Source: DASPHG01 sp035629775 (GTDB taxonomy: Bacteria > Actinomycetota > Thermoleophilia > Solirubrobacterales > Thermoleophilaceae). Taken from it: a stretch of DNA of 47,589 bases. The stretch lies in the NCBI GenBank assembly GCA_035629775.1, contig DASPHG010000059.1, positions 1 through 47,589 on the forward strand, written 5' to 3'. The translations under genes were made by a program, and so were the position numbers. Positions within the stretch are counted from its first letter, which is position 1; the number at the start of each line of letters is the position of its first letter. Below the pieces are notes generated by a model. The model had not been told where the DNA came from and did not search any database. It saw only the letters and a list, made by a program, of their open reading frames with translations. Positions 21,163-29,005 of this stretch are shown here, in pieces.

Positions 21163-21181
21163 CCAACTGAGCTACATCCGC
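21108..21181 (-). tRNA. tRNA-Gly (GCC)
   Basis: The 74-nt leftward gene folds with acceptor GCGGATG/CATCCGC, D-loop AGTTGG, anticodon stem TCTGC/GCAGA with loop TTGCCAT (anticodon GCC), T-loop TTCGAAT and discriminator U, as usual for tRNA-Gly. A perfect TATACT -10 lies at 21193-21198 on the same strand, 11 bases upstream. It is the integration site of the element. Confidence 0.96.
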
Positions 21182-21192
21182 AGGCGGCGCCC

Positions 21193-21198
21193 AGTATA
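21193..21198 (-). promoter_or_regulatory. -10 element of tRNA-Gly
   Basis: TATACT on the minus strand, 11 bases before the first base of the tRNA. No consensus -35. Confidence 0.55.
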
Positions 21199-21235
21199 GC
21201 CCTGGCCTCGGGGCCGCCCACGGGCGGGCCGACGC

Positions 21236-21241
21236 TACGCT
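21236..21241 (+). promoter_or_regulatory. -10 element of tRNA-Cys
   Basis: TACGCT, 11 bases before the tRNA start at 21253. The same hexamer precedes tRNA-Val at 22878-22883 with similar spacing. Confidence 0.5.
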
Positions 21242-21252
21242 TGCCGCGCTCC

Positions 21253-21323
21253 GGCGCCGTGGCGGAGTGGTTACGCAGCGGCCTGCAAAGCCGTTTACAC
21301 CGGTTCGATTCCGGTCGGCGCCT
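21253..21323 (+). tRNA. tRNA-Cys (GCA)
   Basis: 71-nt tRNA with acceptor GGCGCCG/CGGCGCC, anticodon loop CTGCAAA (GCA) and T-arm CCGGTTCGATTCCGG. Discriminator U, as expected for tRNA-Cys. It ends immediately before the stop of the convergent gene at 21324. Confidence 0.95.
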
Positions 21324-21818
21324 CTAGCGCACGGGCGCCGCCGCGCAGGCCCATTCGGCCAGCGCCGCGGCGAAGTCGCGATCCGCCCACCAGTTGCGCG
21401 GGAGCGGGCCGCCGTCCACGACCGCCCACGGCCACGCGCCTAACGCCCCCAGCGCGTGGCGGCCGTCGCGCAGGTGTTGGCGCACGCCCCGCTCGGTCCT
21501 GATGGGGGACCCCACCAGCTCGCGCGGCGCGAGGCCGTTCATGTCCACCAGGTAGGCGGCGTGGACGGCATGGGCTAGTCCGGCACGCGCCCGCCGAGAC
21601 CGGTGGCCCGGCGTGGAAGACGCGCGAACCTGCGGCAGCTCGAGCGGCCGGTGGGCGCCCGCCGGCAGCAGCCGGACGGTGGGCGCGGCCATCGGCGTGC
21701 GCTCGTAGAGCCAGCGGGCGAGGTCGAGCTCGCCGGGGGGAGCCGGGAGCACGAAGTGCTCCGCCGGGTCGACATACGGACGGTCGCGCGTAGGCTCGCT
21801 GATGCGTGCGATCTCCAT
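21324..21818 (-). CDS. Hypothetical protein
   Basis: A 164-aa leftward gene (begins MEIARISEPTRDRPYVDPAE). Nearly all codons end in G or C in this frame, so it is probably real. It contains several Trp residues, including NWWADRDFAAALAEWAC near the C-terminus, with no signal peptide or membrane segment. No family recognised. Its stop touches the tRNA-Cys 3' end, and its start is 46 bases from the divergent epimerase gene, so the two may share a regulatory region. Confidence 0.65.
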   Translation of the reverse strand: MEIARISEPTRDRPYVDPAEHFVLPAPPGELDLARWLYERTPMAAPTVRLLPAGAHRPLELPQVRASSTPGHRSRRARAGLAHAVHAAYLVDMNGLAPRELVGSPIRTERGVRQHLRDGRHALGALGAWPWAVVDGGPLPRNWWADRDFAAALAEWACAAAPVR

Positions 21819-21852
21819 CGAGCGCGAAGGATGTAGGGCTTGCCGGACGGGT

Positions 21853-21858
21853 TAGGGT
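21853..21858 (+). promoter_or_regulatory. -10 element of a probable leaderless promoter
   Basis: TAGGGT lies 6 bases before ATG 21865 of the epimerase gene, which has no Shine-Dalgarno. Confidence 0.35.
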
Positions 21859-21864
21859 TGGCGC

Positions 21865-22866
21865 ATGCGCTACCTCGTGACGGGCGGGTCCGGGTACATC
21901 GGCAGTCGGCTCGTGGAGCGGCTGAGCGAGCGGGAGGAAACGGAGCGGATCGTCATCGCGGATGTGCGTCCGCCGCGTTCCTTCCGGCCGAAGAGCGAGT
22001 GGGCCGAGCTCGACGTGCGCGCCGCCGGCGCGGTGCGCGAGCTGGTCGCCCGCGAGCGGCCGGACGTGCTGATCCACCTCGCGTTCGTCCTCAACCCGAT
22101 CAAGGACGAGCAGCTCATGTACGACATCGACGTCAACGGCACGCACAACGTGCTCGAGGCGGCGTCGCACGCCGGCGTCGAGCACGTGCTCGTCACGTCG
22201 TCGACGACGGCGTACGGCGCGTTCCCCGACAACCCGGTCCCGATCACGGAGGACTGGCCCGTGCGCGGCGTGGCCGCGTTCGAGTACGCGCGCGACAAGA
22301 CCGAGTCCGACCGGCTGTGCCAATTGTGGGCGCTTCAGCACCCCGAGCGGACGATGACCATCGTCCGGCCGTGCATCGTCTTCGGCCCGAACGTGGACAA
22401 CTACCTCGTCCGGATCTGGGCCGACGCGCCCTTCCAGCCCGACCTGGGCGGGAACCTCGACCAGCTCATCCAGTTCGTGCACGAGGACGATCTCGTGGAC
22501 GCGCTCACAGGGTTGCTCGACGGCCGGCATGCGGGTGCCTTCAACGTCACCGGCGAGGGCCTGATGACCATGCGCGAGACCTTCGAGATCATCGACGCGA
22601 AGATCCGCCGCATGCCGATGCGGCTCGCGAAGGCCATGGGCCGCGCCACCTGGCGGCTGGGCGCGAGCGAGACGCCGCCGGGTCAGCTCGAGTTCGCGAT
22701 GAACCCGTGGGTGTGCTCGAACGAGAAGGTGAAGGAGGCGCTCGGGTGGCAGCCGCGCCACTCGACGCGCGAGACATTCGAGATCACGATGCGTGCCCGC
22801 GGAGTGCTCCAGGACGCGTCCCAGCCGAGCGGCGTGGTGCCCGAGGTCGGCGCCCCGGCGGCCTGA
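21865..22866 (+). CDS. NAD(P)-dependent epimerase/dehydratase (extended SDR)
   Basis: A 333-aa Rossmann-fold enzyme. The nucleotide-binding motif TGGSGYIG is at residues 6-13, the active-site Ser/Thr region is TSSTTAYG, and the catalytic pair is Tyr141-x-x-x-Lys145 (YARDK). Extended SDRs of this type act on nucleotide sugars (4-epimerases, dehydratases), though some act on other substrates. The C-terminal half, which sets the substrate, lacks a diagnostic signature I can read. It stands alone between two tRNA genes with no sugar-pathway neighbours. Confidence 0.88.
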   Translation: MRYLVTGGSGYIGSRLVERLSEREETERIVIADVRPPRSFRPKSEWAELDVRAAGAVRELVARERPDVLIHLAFVLNPIKDEQLMYDIDVNGTHNVLEAASHAGVEHVLVTSSTTAYGAFPDNPVPITEDWPVRGVAAFEYARDKTESDRLCQLWALQHPERTMTIVRPCIVFGPNVDNYLVRIWADAPFQPDLGGNLDQLIQFVHEDDLVDALTGLLDGRHAGAFNVTGEGLMTMRETFEIIDAKIRRMPMRLAKAMGRATWRLGASETPPGQLEFAMNPWVCSNEKVKEALGWQPRHSTRETFEITMRARGVLQDASQPSGVVPEVGAPAA

Positions 22867-22895
22867 CCGAGCGCTGCTACGCTAGCCCGCGACCC

Positions 22896-22968
22896 GGGCC
22901 GTTAGCTCAGTTGGGAGAGCACCAGCTCGACAAGCTGGGGGTCGCTGGTTCGAGCCCAGCACGGCCCA
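22896..22968 (+). tRNA. tRNA-Val (GAC)
   Basis: 73-nt tRNA with acceptor GGGCCGT/ACGGCCC, anticodon stem CCAGC/GCTGG around TCGACAA (anticodon GAC), T-arm GCTGGTTCGAGCCCAGC and discriminator A. TACGCT at 22878-22883 is a likely -10. Confidence 0.95.
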
Positions 22969-22970
22969 TG

Positions 22971-22995
22971 AACCCGCTCTCGGAGCGGGTTCTGT
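22971..22995 (+). terminator. Terminator of tRNA-Val
   Basis: Perfect 9-bp stem AACCCGCTC/GAGCGGGTT with loop TCG directly after the tRNA, followed by CTGTCGTCC. The T-tract is weak but the placement is typical. Confidence 0.65.
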
Positions 22996-23073
22996 CGTCC
23001 TATCGGTCCTATCGGATCAGGGCAACGGACCTTTGGCGCGTCGTCTGCCGCCGCTATCCCGACGCCTCAGCGC

Positions 23074-23427
23074 TCAGCAGCGCCAGCGGGCCACGTTGAA
23101 CTCCACGCGGTCGCGCCCCGGTTTCTTGGTCATGCGGCCGTAGCCGCAGTAGAGGTCGCCGTCGACCTTGATGTACAGGTCGCAGAGCCAGCGCCAGTCC
23201 TGCCAGACCTTGGTCTGCCCATAGCGGCAGTACTCGAGCTTCATTCGCTGGAGGTTGCGACCGTCCTTGCGCGCCGTGCGGCGCACAAGTCGCTTGATCT
23301 CCTTGCGTGCGTGTTTCTCCGAGGTGAAGTGGTAGGGGCCGCCGTGGTCCGCAGCGGCGGGCGCTGGAACGGTCACGGCGAACGAGAGAGCAAGGACGAC
23401 GACGCTGATCCGAATCGAAGAAATCAT
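23074..23427 (-). CDS. Small secreted protein
   Basis: A 117-aa leftward protein with a clear signal peptide (about 1-26, MISSIRISVVVLALSFAVTV ending near APAAA). The mature part is basic and has four Cys (EYCRYGQ, WLCDLY, LYCGYG and the C-terminal RWRC) that could form two disulfides. No named family. It is transcribed away from the pilus locus. Possibly a small extracellular or wall-associated protein; function unknown. Confidence 0.72.
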   Translation of the reverse strand: MISSIRISVVVLALSFAVTVPAPAAADHGGPYHFTSEKHARKEIKRLVRRTARKDGRNLQRMKLEYCRYGQTKVWQDWRWLCDLYIKVDGDLYCGYGRMTKKPGRDRVEFNVARWRC

Positions 23428-23735
23428 GGCGCGTTAGTACCCGAGTATCAGCAAGAAACACGCCCTCGCGGATATGTGTCGAGCCAGCGGTCGGTAGCTG
23501 TGGCGGCACCCGTGAGCCCGAAACCTAAGCGGAAAAGGCCCGCGCGAGAAGCGGCGTCGTTTCGCACCAATTTCGGCCCGTTCTCAGATGAAGTGCGCGG
23601 TTTCAAGATGCGGATTCACGCCGCCGGCGACTAGCCCAGGCCGAACGTTGTTGATCCGGCGCCGGTTTCCGGCGCGGGGCTAACAGAGTTCGCGGCGGGA
23701 CGGCGGGACGGCGGGGTGCGGCGGGGCGGCGGGCC
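23428..23735. other. Intergenic region without a gene
   Basis: 308 bases between the secreted-protein start and the end of the leftward pilus operon. It holds a 7-bp hairpin GCGCCGG-TTT-CCGGCGC (23659-23675), which could end the pilus transcript, and a run of CGGCGGG-type short repeats at 23690-23730. No convincing ORF, RNA gene or promoter seen; the secreted gene promoter presumably lies near 23430-23480. Confidence 0.5.
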
Positions 23736-24722
23736 CTACTGCGAGCCGTCCACCATCGACGGGGTTCCGTCGAGGCTGGACAATGACGGGCCTTCCATCG
23801 GCGAGCTGGAGGCCGACGTCTGCACCAGGCCGCGCAGGCGCAGCAGGTACTCGTTGCCGTCGGCGTCGCGGAAGCGATGCTCGTCCTGCGCGGGGGTAGC
23901 GCGCATCTCGATGAAGGTGCAGAGGGAGTCGCGCGGGACACAGACGCCCTCGCCGCCCTGGCTGAGGCGCGAGTCCACCATGAAGACCGCGGTCCGCTTG
24001 TCCGAGGCCACGCCCAGGTACATGATCAGCGGCATCTTGCGGCTCGGGATCAGCGCGAGCCGGTGGACCGTGGAGTAGCGCCTCAGGTCGTCCACCAGGC
24101 CGAACTGGATGTCGGCCGCGTATGAGTAGTCCGTGACCGGCTCCGACGTGGGCTCGTGGCCCTCGTTGCCGAACTGGCCGCTGCCTTCATCCGAATCCGA
24201 GTCCGGATCCGGAGCCGCATGCGGGGCCGGGTCGAGGTCAGGTGCCGGATCGTCGACCGGCGTGGTGGGCGGGTAAGAGGGGGGAGGCGTCGAGGTCACG
24301 TCGCTGAGCGGCACCAGAGAGCTCGTGTCGTCCGCGGCGGGCACGCCACCCGTAGAGCTCATCACGGAGTCGGTGATCTGCTCGCCCGCCGCCATCAGCG
24401 TCTGCTCGCCGCTCGCGGCGTCGACGCCGCCGAGCGAGCGGAACGGATCGCGCGGCGCGGACAGCTCGATGTCGGACATGCGCACGGGCTTCTCGCCCGG
24501 GACCGTGAACGACACCTCCTCGTCGCCGACCGCAGCGGTCACGACGGGGTCGGTGGTCGTGCTCTCGGCCGAGTCGCCGGGGAGGACGATGAAACCCGTG
24601 ACGAGGGCGAGCACGAGCGCAAGCGCGACCGCGATCGGGGCCAGCCGCGTGCGGCTCAGGTCTTCCCAGACGTCGACGGCGAGGTCCTTGAACGGCTGAA
24701 GGTCGAACGGGAGGTTGTTCAC
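23736..24722 (-). CDS. Type IV pilus locus protein in the PilP position
   Basis: A 328-aa leftward protein. Residues about 28-50 form one transmembrane helix (LAPIAVALALVLALVTGFIV), then a long Pro/Asp/Ser-rich extracellular linker (about 135-195), then a beta-rich domain (about 200-310, YSYAADIQFGLVDDLRRYST) with one Cys pair (VCVPRDSLC). The place after pilM-N-O matches pilP, but the protein is longer than PilP and not clearly homologous; this host has no outer-membrane secretin to anchor. It overlaps pilO by 4 bases. Likely an inner-membrane assembly partner of PilN/PilO. Confidence 0.65.
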   Translation of the reverse strand: MNNLPFDLQPFKDLAVDVWEDLSRTRLAPIAVALALVLALVTGFIVLPGDSAESTTTDPVVTAAVGDEEVSFTVPGEKPVRMSDIELSAPRDPFRSLGGVDAASGEQTLMAAGEQITDSVMSSTGGVPAADDTSSLVPLSDVTSTPPPSYPPTTPVDDPAPDLDPAPHAAPDPDSDSDEGSGQFGNEGHEPTSEPVTDYSYAADIQFGLVDDLRRYSTVHRLALIPSRKMPLIMYLGVASDKRTAVFMVDSRLSQGGEGVCVPRDSLCTFIEMRATPAQDEHRFRDADGNEYLLRLRGLVQTSASSSPMEGPSLSSLDGTPSMVDGSQ

Positions 24723-25426
24723 GGCGTCACCGTCGCTGCGGGAGCGAAGTTCTCGACCGGCTCGAGTCCGCCGTCACCGCGCTCGGCGCCGGGCGGTCCG
24801 ACCGGGGTTGCGCCCCCGGTGGGGCCCTCGGTGGCCGGGGCGGCGTAGATCGTCGCCTTGATCTGCGCGGTGATGTTCGGGAATGAAGCGCTGTCGAACG
24901 AGAACTCGTCGACGCGGATCAGACGCCCCTGGACTTCAAGCTTGCCGTCGGCGACCTGGACGAACTTCTGGACGCTCTCGAAGAGGTCGGAGAGCGCGAA
25001 GAAGCGCCCGTCGAAGGTCAGCTCGACCGGGATCTGGTCGAGACCCTCGGCACCCGGCGTCAGCGCCGTCGGCGCGGCGCCGGCGGCGGCCTGCGCGGCC
25101 GAGGCCATCGAGATGTTGCTGAAGCTGATGTCCATGCCCTCGGCGGCGGAGTTCAGCTCGCGCATCAGCTCGGAGACCGCAACCGCCTGCGGGATCGCCT
25201 TCGAGAGCTTCACGAGCTCCGAGTAGTCCTGCTCGTAGTTCTCCTTCGCCTCGACCATCCGCTGGGCCTCGGCGACCGCGGCGTCGCGCTGCGTCTGCGC
25301 CTCAGCGAGCGGGCGCTCGAGGTCGGCCCGGCGGTCGAGCGCCGGGTTCATCAGCAGCAGCCAGTACAGCGCGAAGATCGCGGCCGGCACGAGGATCATC
25401 ACAAGCTTGCGGTCGCGCGCGGTCAT
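24719..25426 (-). CDS. pilO: Type IV pilus assembly protein PilO
   Basis: A 235-aa protein with a short cytoplasmic tail, a TM helix (about 8-27, VMILVPAAIFALYWLLLMNP), a coiled coil (30-85) and a ferredoxin-like extracytoplasmic domain (about 100-205) containing PVELTFDGRFFALSDLFESV, the PilO hallmark region. It pairs with PilN to form the alignment platform over the membrane. ATGA overlaps on both sides show translational coupling with pilN and the next gene. The C-terminal 30 residues are Gly/Pro/Thr-rich and probably disordered. Confidence 0.88.
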   Translation of the reverse strand: MTARDRKLVMILVPAAIFALYWLLLMNPALDRRADLERPLAEAQTQRDAAVAEAQRMVEAKENYEQDYSELVKLSKAIPQAVAVSELMRELNSAAEGMDISFSNISMASAAQAAAGAAPTALTPGAEGLDQIPVELTFDGRFFALSDLFESVQKFVQVADGKLEVQGRLIRVDEFSFDSASFPNITAQIKATIYAAPATEGPTGGATPVGPPGAERGDGGLEPVENFAPAATVTP

Positions 25427-26157
25427 GAGCCTGTCTCCACGGTGGTAGCGGTGGGCGTCGTCGCGGGGGCGGCGAGCGCCTCCACGGCGGGCGCGGTCAG
25501 CGTGACCGTCGCGTCGAACTCGACGCGCGGCATGCCGTCCTTGCCGCATCCGGCCGGCCCGGCGCTGCTGGAGAGCCGCGGGCGCGGGGCCGAGGGGGAG
25601 AGCGCGTCACCTGCGTCGGTCGAAGATCCGAGCTCGACCTCCACAGCGCCGGTGATCGCGCGCAGACGGTCGAGAGTGTCGGCGACCACGGCCTGGCCCG
25701 GCGCGCAGCCGGAGACGGTCATGGCCGGCGGCTGCACGGTCGAGCCGGTGACCGGGTCCGCGCCCTCGGCGGCGGTGGTCGGATCCGGCACTGCGGGGGC
25801 CACGTCGAGATGGCTCACCCACACGCCGGAAGGCAGGATCCGCGTGAGCTCACGCGTGAGGCGCTCGTAGTCGAAGCGGGCCTCGGCGACGGTGCGCACG
25901 GACTGCTCGCGCTGCTCCTTCATCGCGGCGAAGTCGCCGTAGGGGCGCAGCGCCTCGGCGCGCGCATTGGCCTCGGCGGTTTCGCCCTTCAGCGAGGCCA
26001 GCTCGGCCTCGTCGGAGCGGACGCCGCCAAGCACGAGCGCGTAGGCGAGCATCGCGACGACGGCCACGGTAAGGCCGCCGATCACGACGTAGGAGCTGCC
26101 GCGACGGGCACCGTCGCGCGGGCGCAGCTCGGGCGGAAGGAGGTTCATGCGCTTCAT
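25423..26157 (-). CDS. pilN: Type IV pilus assembly protein PilN
   Basis: A 244-aa protein. The N-terminus MKRMNLLPPELRPRDGARRG carries the conserved NLLP motif through which PilN docks into PilM. A TM helix (about 24-44) follows, then a coiled coil (50-85) and a domain interrupted by a low-complexity loop (about 122-150). An alternative start at 26148 (MNLLPPE) would drop three residues. It overlaps pilM (ATGA) and pilO. Assignment rests on the motif, topology and order pilM-pilN-pilO. Confidence 0.88.
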   Translation of the reverse strand: MKRMNLLPPELRPRDGARRGSSYVVIGGLTVAVVAMLAYALVLGGVRSDEAELASLKGETAEANARAEALRPYGDFAAMKEQREQSVRTVAEARFDYERLTRELTRILPSGVWVSHLDVAPAVPDPTTAAEGADPVTGSTVQPPAMTVSGCAPGQAVVADTLDRLRAITGAVEVELGSSTDAGDALSPSAPRPRLSSSAGPAGCGKDGMPRVEFDATVTLTAPAVEALAAPATTPTATTVETGS

Positions 26158-27062
26158 GCGAACGCTCCGAGCGCGATACCCGTGGCAAGTGTCAGATGGC
26201 GCTGGTCGTCCTCACTGCTCGAACCGACCTCGAGGCTGCCGAAGGGCGAGGCGAAGCGGACCGGGATCCCGTCCGGAACACCGAGCGCGTCGAGCGAGAC
26301 GTTCCCGTCTGAACCCGCGCCCGAGACGATGACCTCGGTGACCTCGCGCATCCCGGGCTGGCTGGCGTGGTAGCCGAGCAGCATCCGGATGTGCTCCGCG
26401 AGGCCGGCGCCGGAAGACGGCGCCGAACGGGTGAACATGCACGCGTGGCCGACTGCGATCGCCAGGACCGCGTTGGCCGCGCCGACGTGGACGTAGAGCC
26501 GCGCGGGCTCGCCCTCAGCGGCGGGCTCTCCGAGGACGCGAACGAGCGCGAAGGGCTCGAGCTCGATGCCCTGGGGCCGCAGGCCGGCAGCCTGGACGGC
26601 CTCGACGAATTCCTGAACCGGGGCACGCCGGGCCGCGGCGAGCACGACGTGCATGCGGGGCGGGGCGGGCGGCTGGACCGACTGTCCGACGACCGCGTAG
26701 TCGAGGATCGCCTCCTCGAGCGGCATGGCAATCGCCTCCGCCGCCTGGAACCGGACCGCGCTGTCGCGCTGAGCGTCGTCGTCGATGAGGGGCATGTCGA
26801 GCAGGCGCACGACGCCGTTGCGGACCGACAGGCCCAGGTACACGCGACGCCCGAAGCCCCCACGCGCGAAGAGCTCGCGGAGAGACTCCGCCAGCTGCCC
26901 CGGCTCGGGGACGCCGACATCGGTCACGGCGCCCGGCGGCAGCTCGACGCTGGCGGCGGACACGACGCGCTTGCGATCGACCGCTACGGCCGAGGCGCGG
27001 AGCGAGTCGATGTGAAGACCGACGTGGGTGTGGGATTTGGGCTGAAAGAACTTGAGAGGCAT
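26154..27062 (-). CDS. pilM: Type IV pilus assembly ATPase-fold protein PilM
   Basis: A 302-aa actin-fold cytoplasmic protein (SHS2/FtsA-like). Family blocks: THVGLHIDSLRASAVAVDR near the start, VYLGLSVRNGVVRLLDMPLI, and ARLYVHVGAANAVLAIAVGH in the second lobe. It binds the PilN tail and links the platform to the motor. I use ATG 27062 because the family begins close to this point. An in-frame GTG at 27104 would add 14 residues and is possible, since no Shine-Dalgarno precedes 27062. It is divergent from pilB, with 160 bases between. Confidence 0.87.
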   Translation of the reverse strand: MPLKFFQPKSHTHVGLHIDSLRASAVAVDRKRVVSAASVELPPGAVTDVGVPEPGQLAESLRELFARGGFGRRVYLGLSVRNGVVRLLDMPLIDDDAQRDSAVRFQAAEAIAMPLEEAILDYAVVGQSVQPPAPPRMHVVLAAARRAPVQEFVEAVQAAGLRPQGIELEPFALVRVLGEPAAEGEPARLYVHVGAANAVLAIAVGHACMFTRSAPSSGAGLAEHIRMLLGYHASQPGMREVTEVIVSGAGSDGNVSLDALGVPDGIPVRFASPFGSLEVGSSSEDDQRHLTLATGIALGAFA

Positions 27063-27222
27063 GGGAGGGACACCTGACTTCGTTCTCGCCAGCCCCGGAC
27101 CCACTCTTGAGTACCGGCTAGAAAACTGGACGCCTCTCCCGCAAAACCTTGCTCAACCTTCCGTCCAGGCTTCACGCGCGAGAGTCCACCCCGTAGGCGC
27201 CCCGTGCCGATCTGCCAACAGG

Positions 27223-28995
27223 ATGCCCACCCGATCGGACACCCCTGTTCCAAGCCCCACGTCGCCGCAGCGGCGTGAGCAGGTCAAGGCGCGCCTTGCC
27301 GGCCTCGTGGAGCCGCGGTTCCGCGACCGGCCGGATCGCCGCATCGGCGAGGTGATCGCCGAGCTCGGCTTTGCGAAGCGCGAGGTCGTCGAGGCCGCGG
27401 TCGAGCTGGCCCGCCGCAGCGGCGAGCTCACCGGCGAGGTTCTGATCAACAGCGGCGTCATCACCGCCGAGCAGCTCAGCCGCGCGCTCGCCGAGCGCCA
27501 CGGGCTCGAGTACATCGACTTCTCCGTCTTCACGCCCGACATGGGCGCGGCGAACCTGATCGACGCGAACGCCGCCAAGCGCTACGCGGCGGTGCCCGTC
27601 GCGTTCCTCGACGACCACACGCTCCTGGTCGCGATGGCCGACCCGGCCAACATCCTCGCGGTCGACGACATCGCGATGATGACGCGCTACGACGTCCACC
27701 GCGCGGTCGCGACCGAGGAGGACCTCACCGCGGTCATCGCGCACATCGACCGCGTTGACCACCAGATCGCGGTCGAGACCGAGGTCGAGGACCATGCGCC
27801 GGCCGACGTCACCGACCTCGAGACGCCGGCGGAGGACGCCCCGGTCGTCCGCCTCGTCCACTCGGTCATCGCCGCCGCGATCGAGCGCGGTGCGAGCGAC
27901 ATCCACTTCGACGCGACCCGCGGCGACATGAACGTGCGCTACCGGATCGACGGCGTGATGTGGGACGCGACCACGGTCCCGCGCCGCCTGGTCGCCGGCG
28001 TCGTGTCGCGGATCAAGATCATGTCCGACCTGGACATCGCCGAGCGGCGCAAGCCGCAGGACGGCCGCGTGAGCATCTCGCTTGACGGGCGTGTCGTCGA
28101 CATCCGCCTCGTCACGCTTCCCACGGTCGAGGGCGAGTCGGTCGTAATGCGCATCCTGGAGAAGACCGAGCGCGTGCTCAGCTTCGAGGAGCTCGGGATG
28201 ACCGGCGACTCGCTCGCCCGTTTCGAGAAGGCGATCTCGCGCGCGCACGGGGCGGTGCTCGTGACCGGCCCCACCGGCTCGGGTAAGTCCACGACGCTCT
28301 ACTCGGCGCTCGACACGATTCGCAGCCCGGAGAAGACGATCATCACGATCGAGGACCCGGTCGAGGTCCGCGTCGAGGGTGTGAAGCAGGTCCAGGTGAA
28401 CCAGAAGGCCGGCCTCGACTTCGCCGCCGGCCTGCGCTCGATGATGCGCGCCGACCCCGACGTGATCATGGTCGGCGAGATCCGTGACCGCGAGACGGCC
28501 GCGACCGCCATCGAGTCGTCGCTGACCGGCCATCTGATCCTCTCGACGCTCCATACGAACGATGCGCCCAGCGCGCTGACGCGGCTGGTCGAGATGGGCA
28601 TCGAGCCGTTCCTCGTGGCGTCCTCGATCTCGTGTGTGGTCGCCCAGCGGCTGGCGCGCGCCCTCTGCGACGCGTGCAAGGAGCCGGTGACGATCCCGGC
28701 CGAGATGCTGCGCGAGAACGGCTTCGAAGTGACCGAGGACGTGAAGGCCTACGGCCCGGCGGGCTGCGTCCGCTGCGGCTCGACCGGCTTCCGCGGCCGC
28801 ATCGGGATGTTCGAGGTGATGCCCCTGTCGCAGGCGATCCGCGAGCTCGTGCTCGCCGGCGCCGCGGCCGAGACGATCGCCGAGGCGGCCGGGCACGAGG
28901 GCATGCGCCGGCTGCACCTCGACGGCCTCGACAAGGTCAAGGCGGGACAGACCTCGCTCGCCGAGGTCCTCCGCGTCACGACGACGGCCGGCTGA
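27223..28995 (+). CDS. pilB: Type IV pilus assembly ATPase PilB (GspE family)
   Basis: A 590-aa motor ATPase. The N-terminal MshEN/GSPII_E_N domain is about 30-150 (RRIGEVIAELGFAKREVVEA). The ATPase core has Walker A GPTGSGKSTT with Lys355, Asp box (TIITIEDPVE), Walker B DPDVIMVGEIRD and His box (HLILSTLHTND). The C-terminal zinc motif is CDACKEP and CVRCGSTG, diagnostic for PilB/GspE extension ATPases and absent from PilT. It powers pilus polymerisation at the membrane. Start ATG 27223; the frame is open further upstream but without family similarity. It leads a rightward group with three pilin-like genes. Confidence 0.93.
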   Translation: MPTRSDTPVPSPTSPQRREQVKARLAGLVEPRFRDRPDRRIGEVIAELGFAKREVVEAAVELARRSGELTGEVLINSGVITAEQLSRALAERHGLEYIDFSVFTPDMGAANLIDANAAKRYAAVPVAFLDDHTLLVAMADPANILAVDDIAMMTRYDVHRAVATEEDLTAVIAHIDRVDHQIAVETEVEDHAPADVTDLETPAEDAPVVRLVHSVIAAAIERGASDIHFDATRGDMNVRYRIDGVMWDATTVPRRLVAGVVSRIKIMSDLDIAERRKPQDGRVSISLDGRVVDIRLVTLPTVEGESVVMRILEKTERVLSFEELGMTGDSLARFEKAISRAHGAVLVTGPTGSGKSTTLYSALDTIRSPEKTIITIEDPVEVRVEGVKQVQVNQKAGLDFAAGLRSMMRADPDVIMVGEIRDRETAATAIESSLTGHLILSTLHTNDAPSALTRLVEMGIEPFLVASSISCVVAQRLARALCDACKEPVTIPAEMLRENGFEVTEDVKAYGPAGCVRCGSTGFRGRIGMFEVMPLSQAIRELVLAGAAAETIAEAAGHEGMRRLHLDGLDKVKAGQTSLAEVLRVTTTAG

Positions 28996-29005
28996 GGCTG
29001 ACGGG

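Noticed and set aside
23311..23634. Rightward frame antisense to the secreted protein
   Set aside because: Codon use is poor, it overlaps a better-supported gene on the other strand, and no domain is seen.
27063..27222. c-di-GMP riboswitch or sigma28-type promoter in the pilM-pilB spacer
   Set aside because: No GEMM core and no TAAA-N15-GCCGATAA match on either strand by eye.
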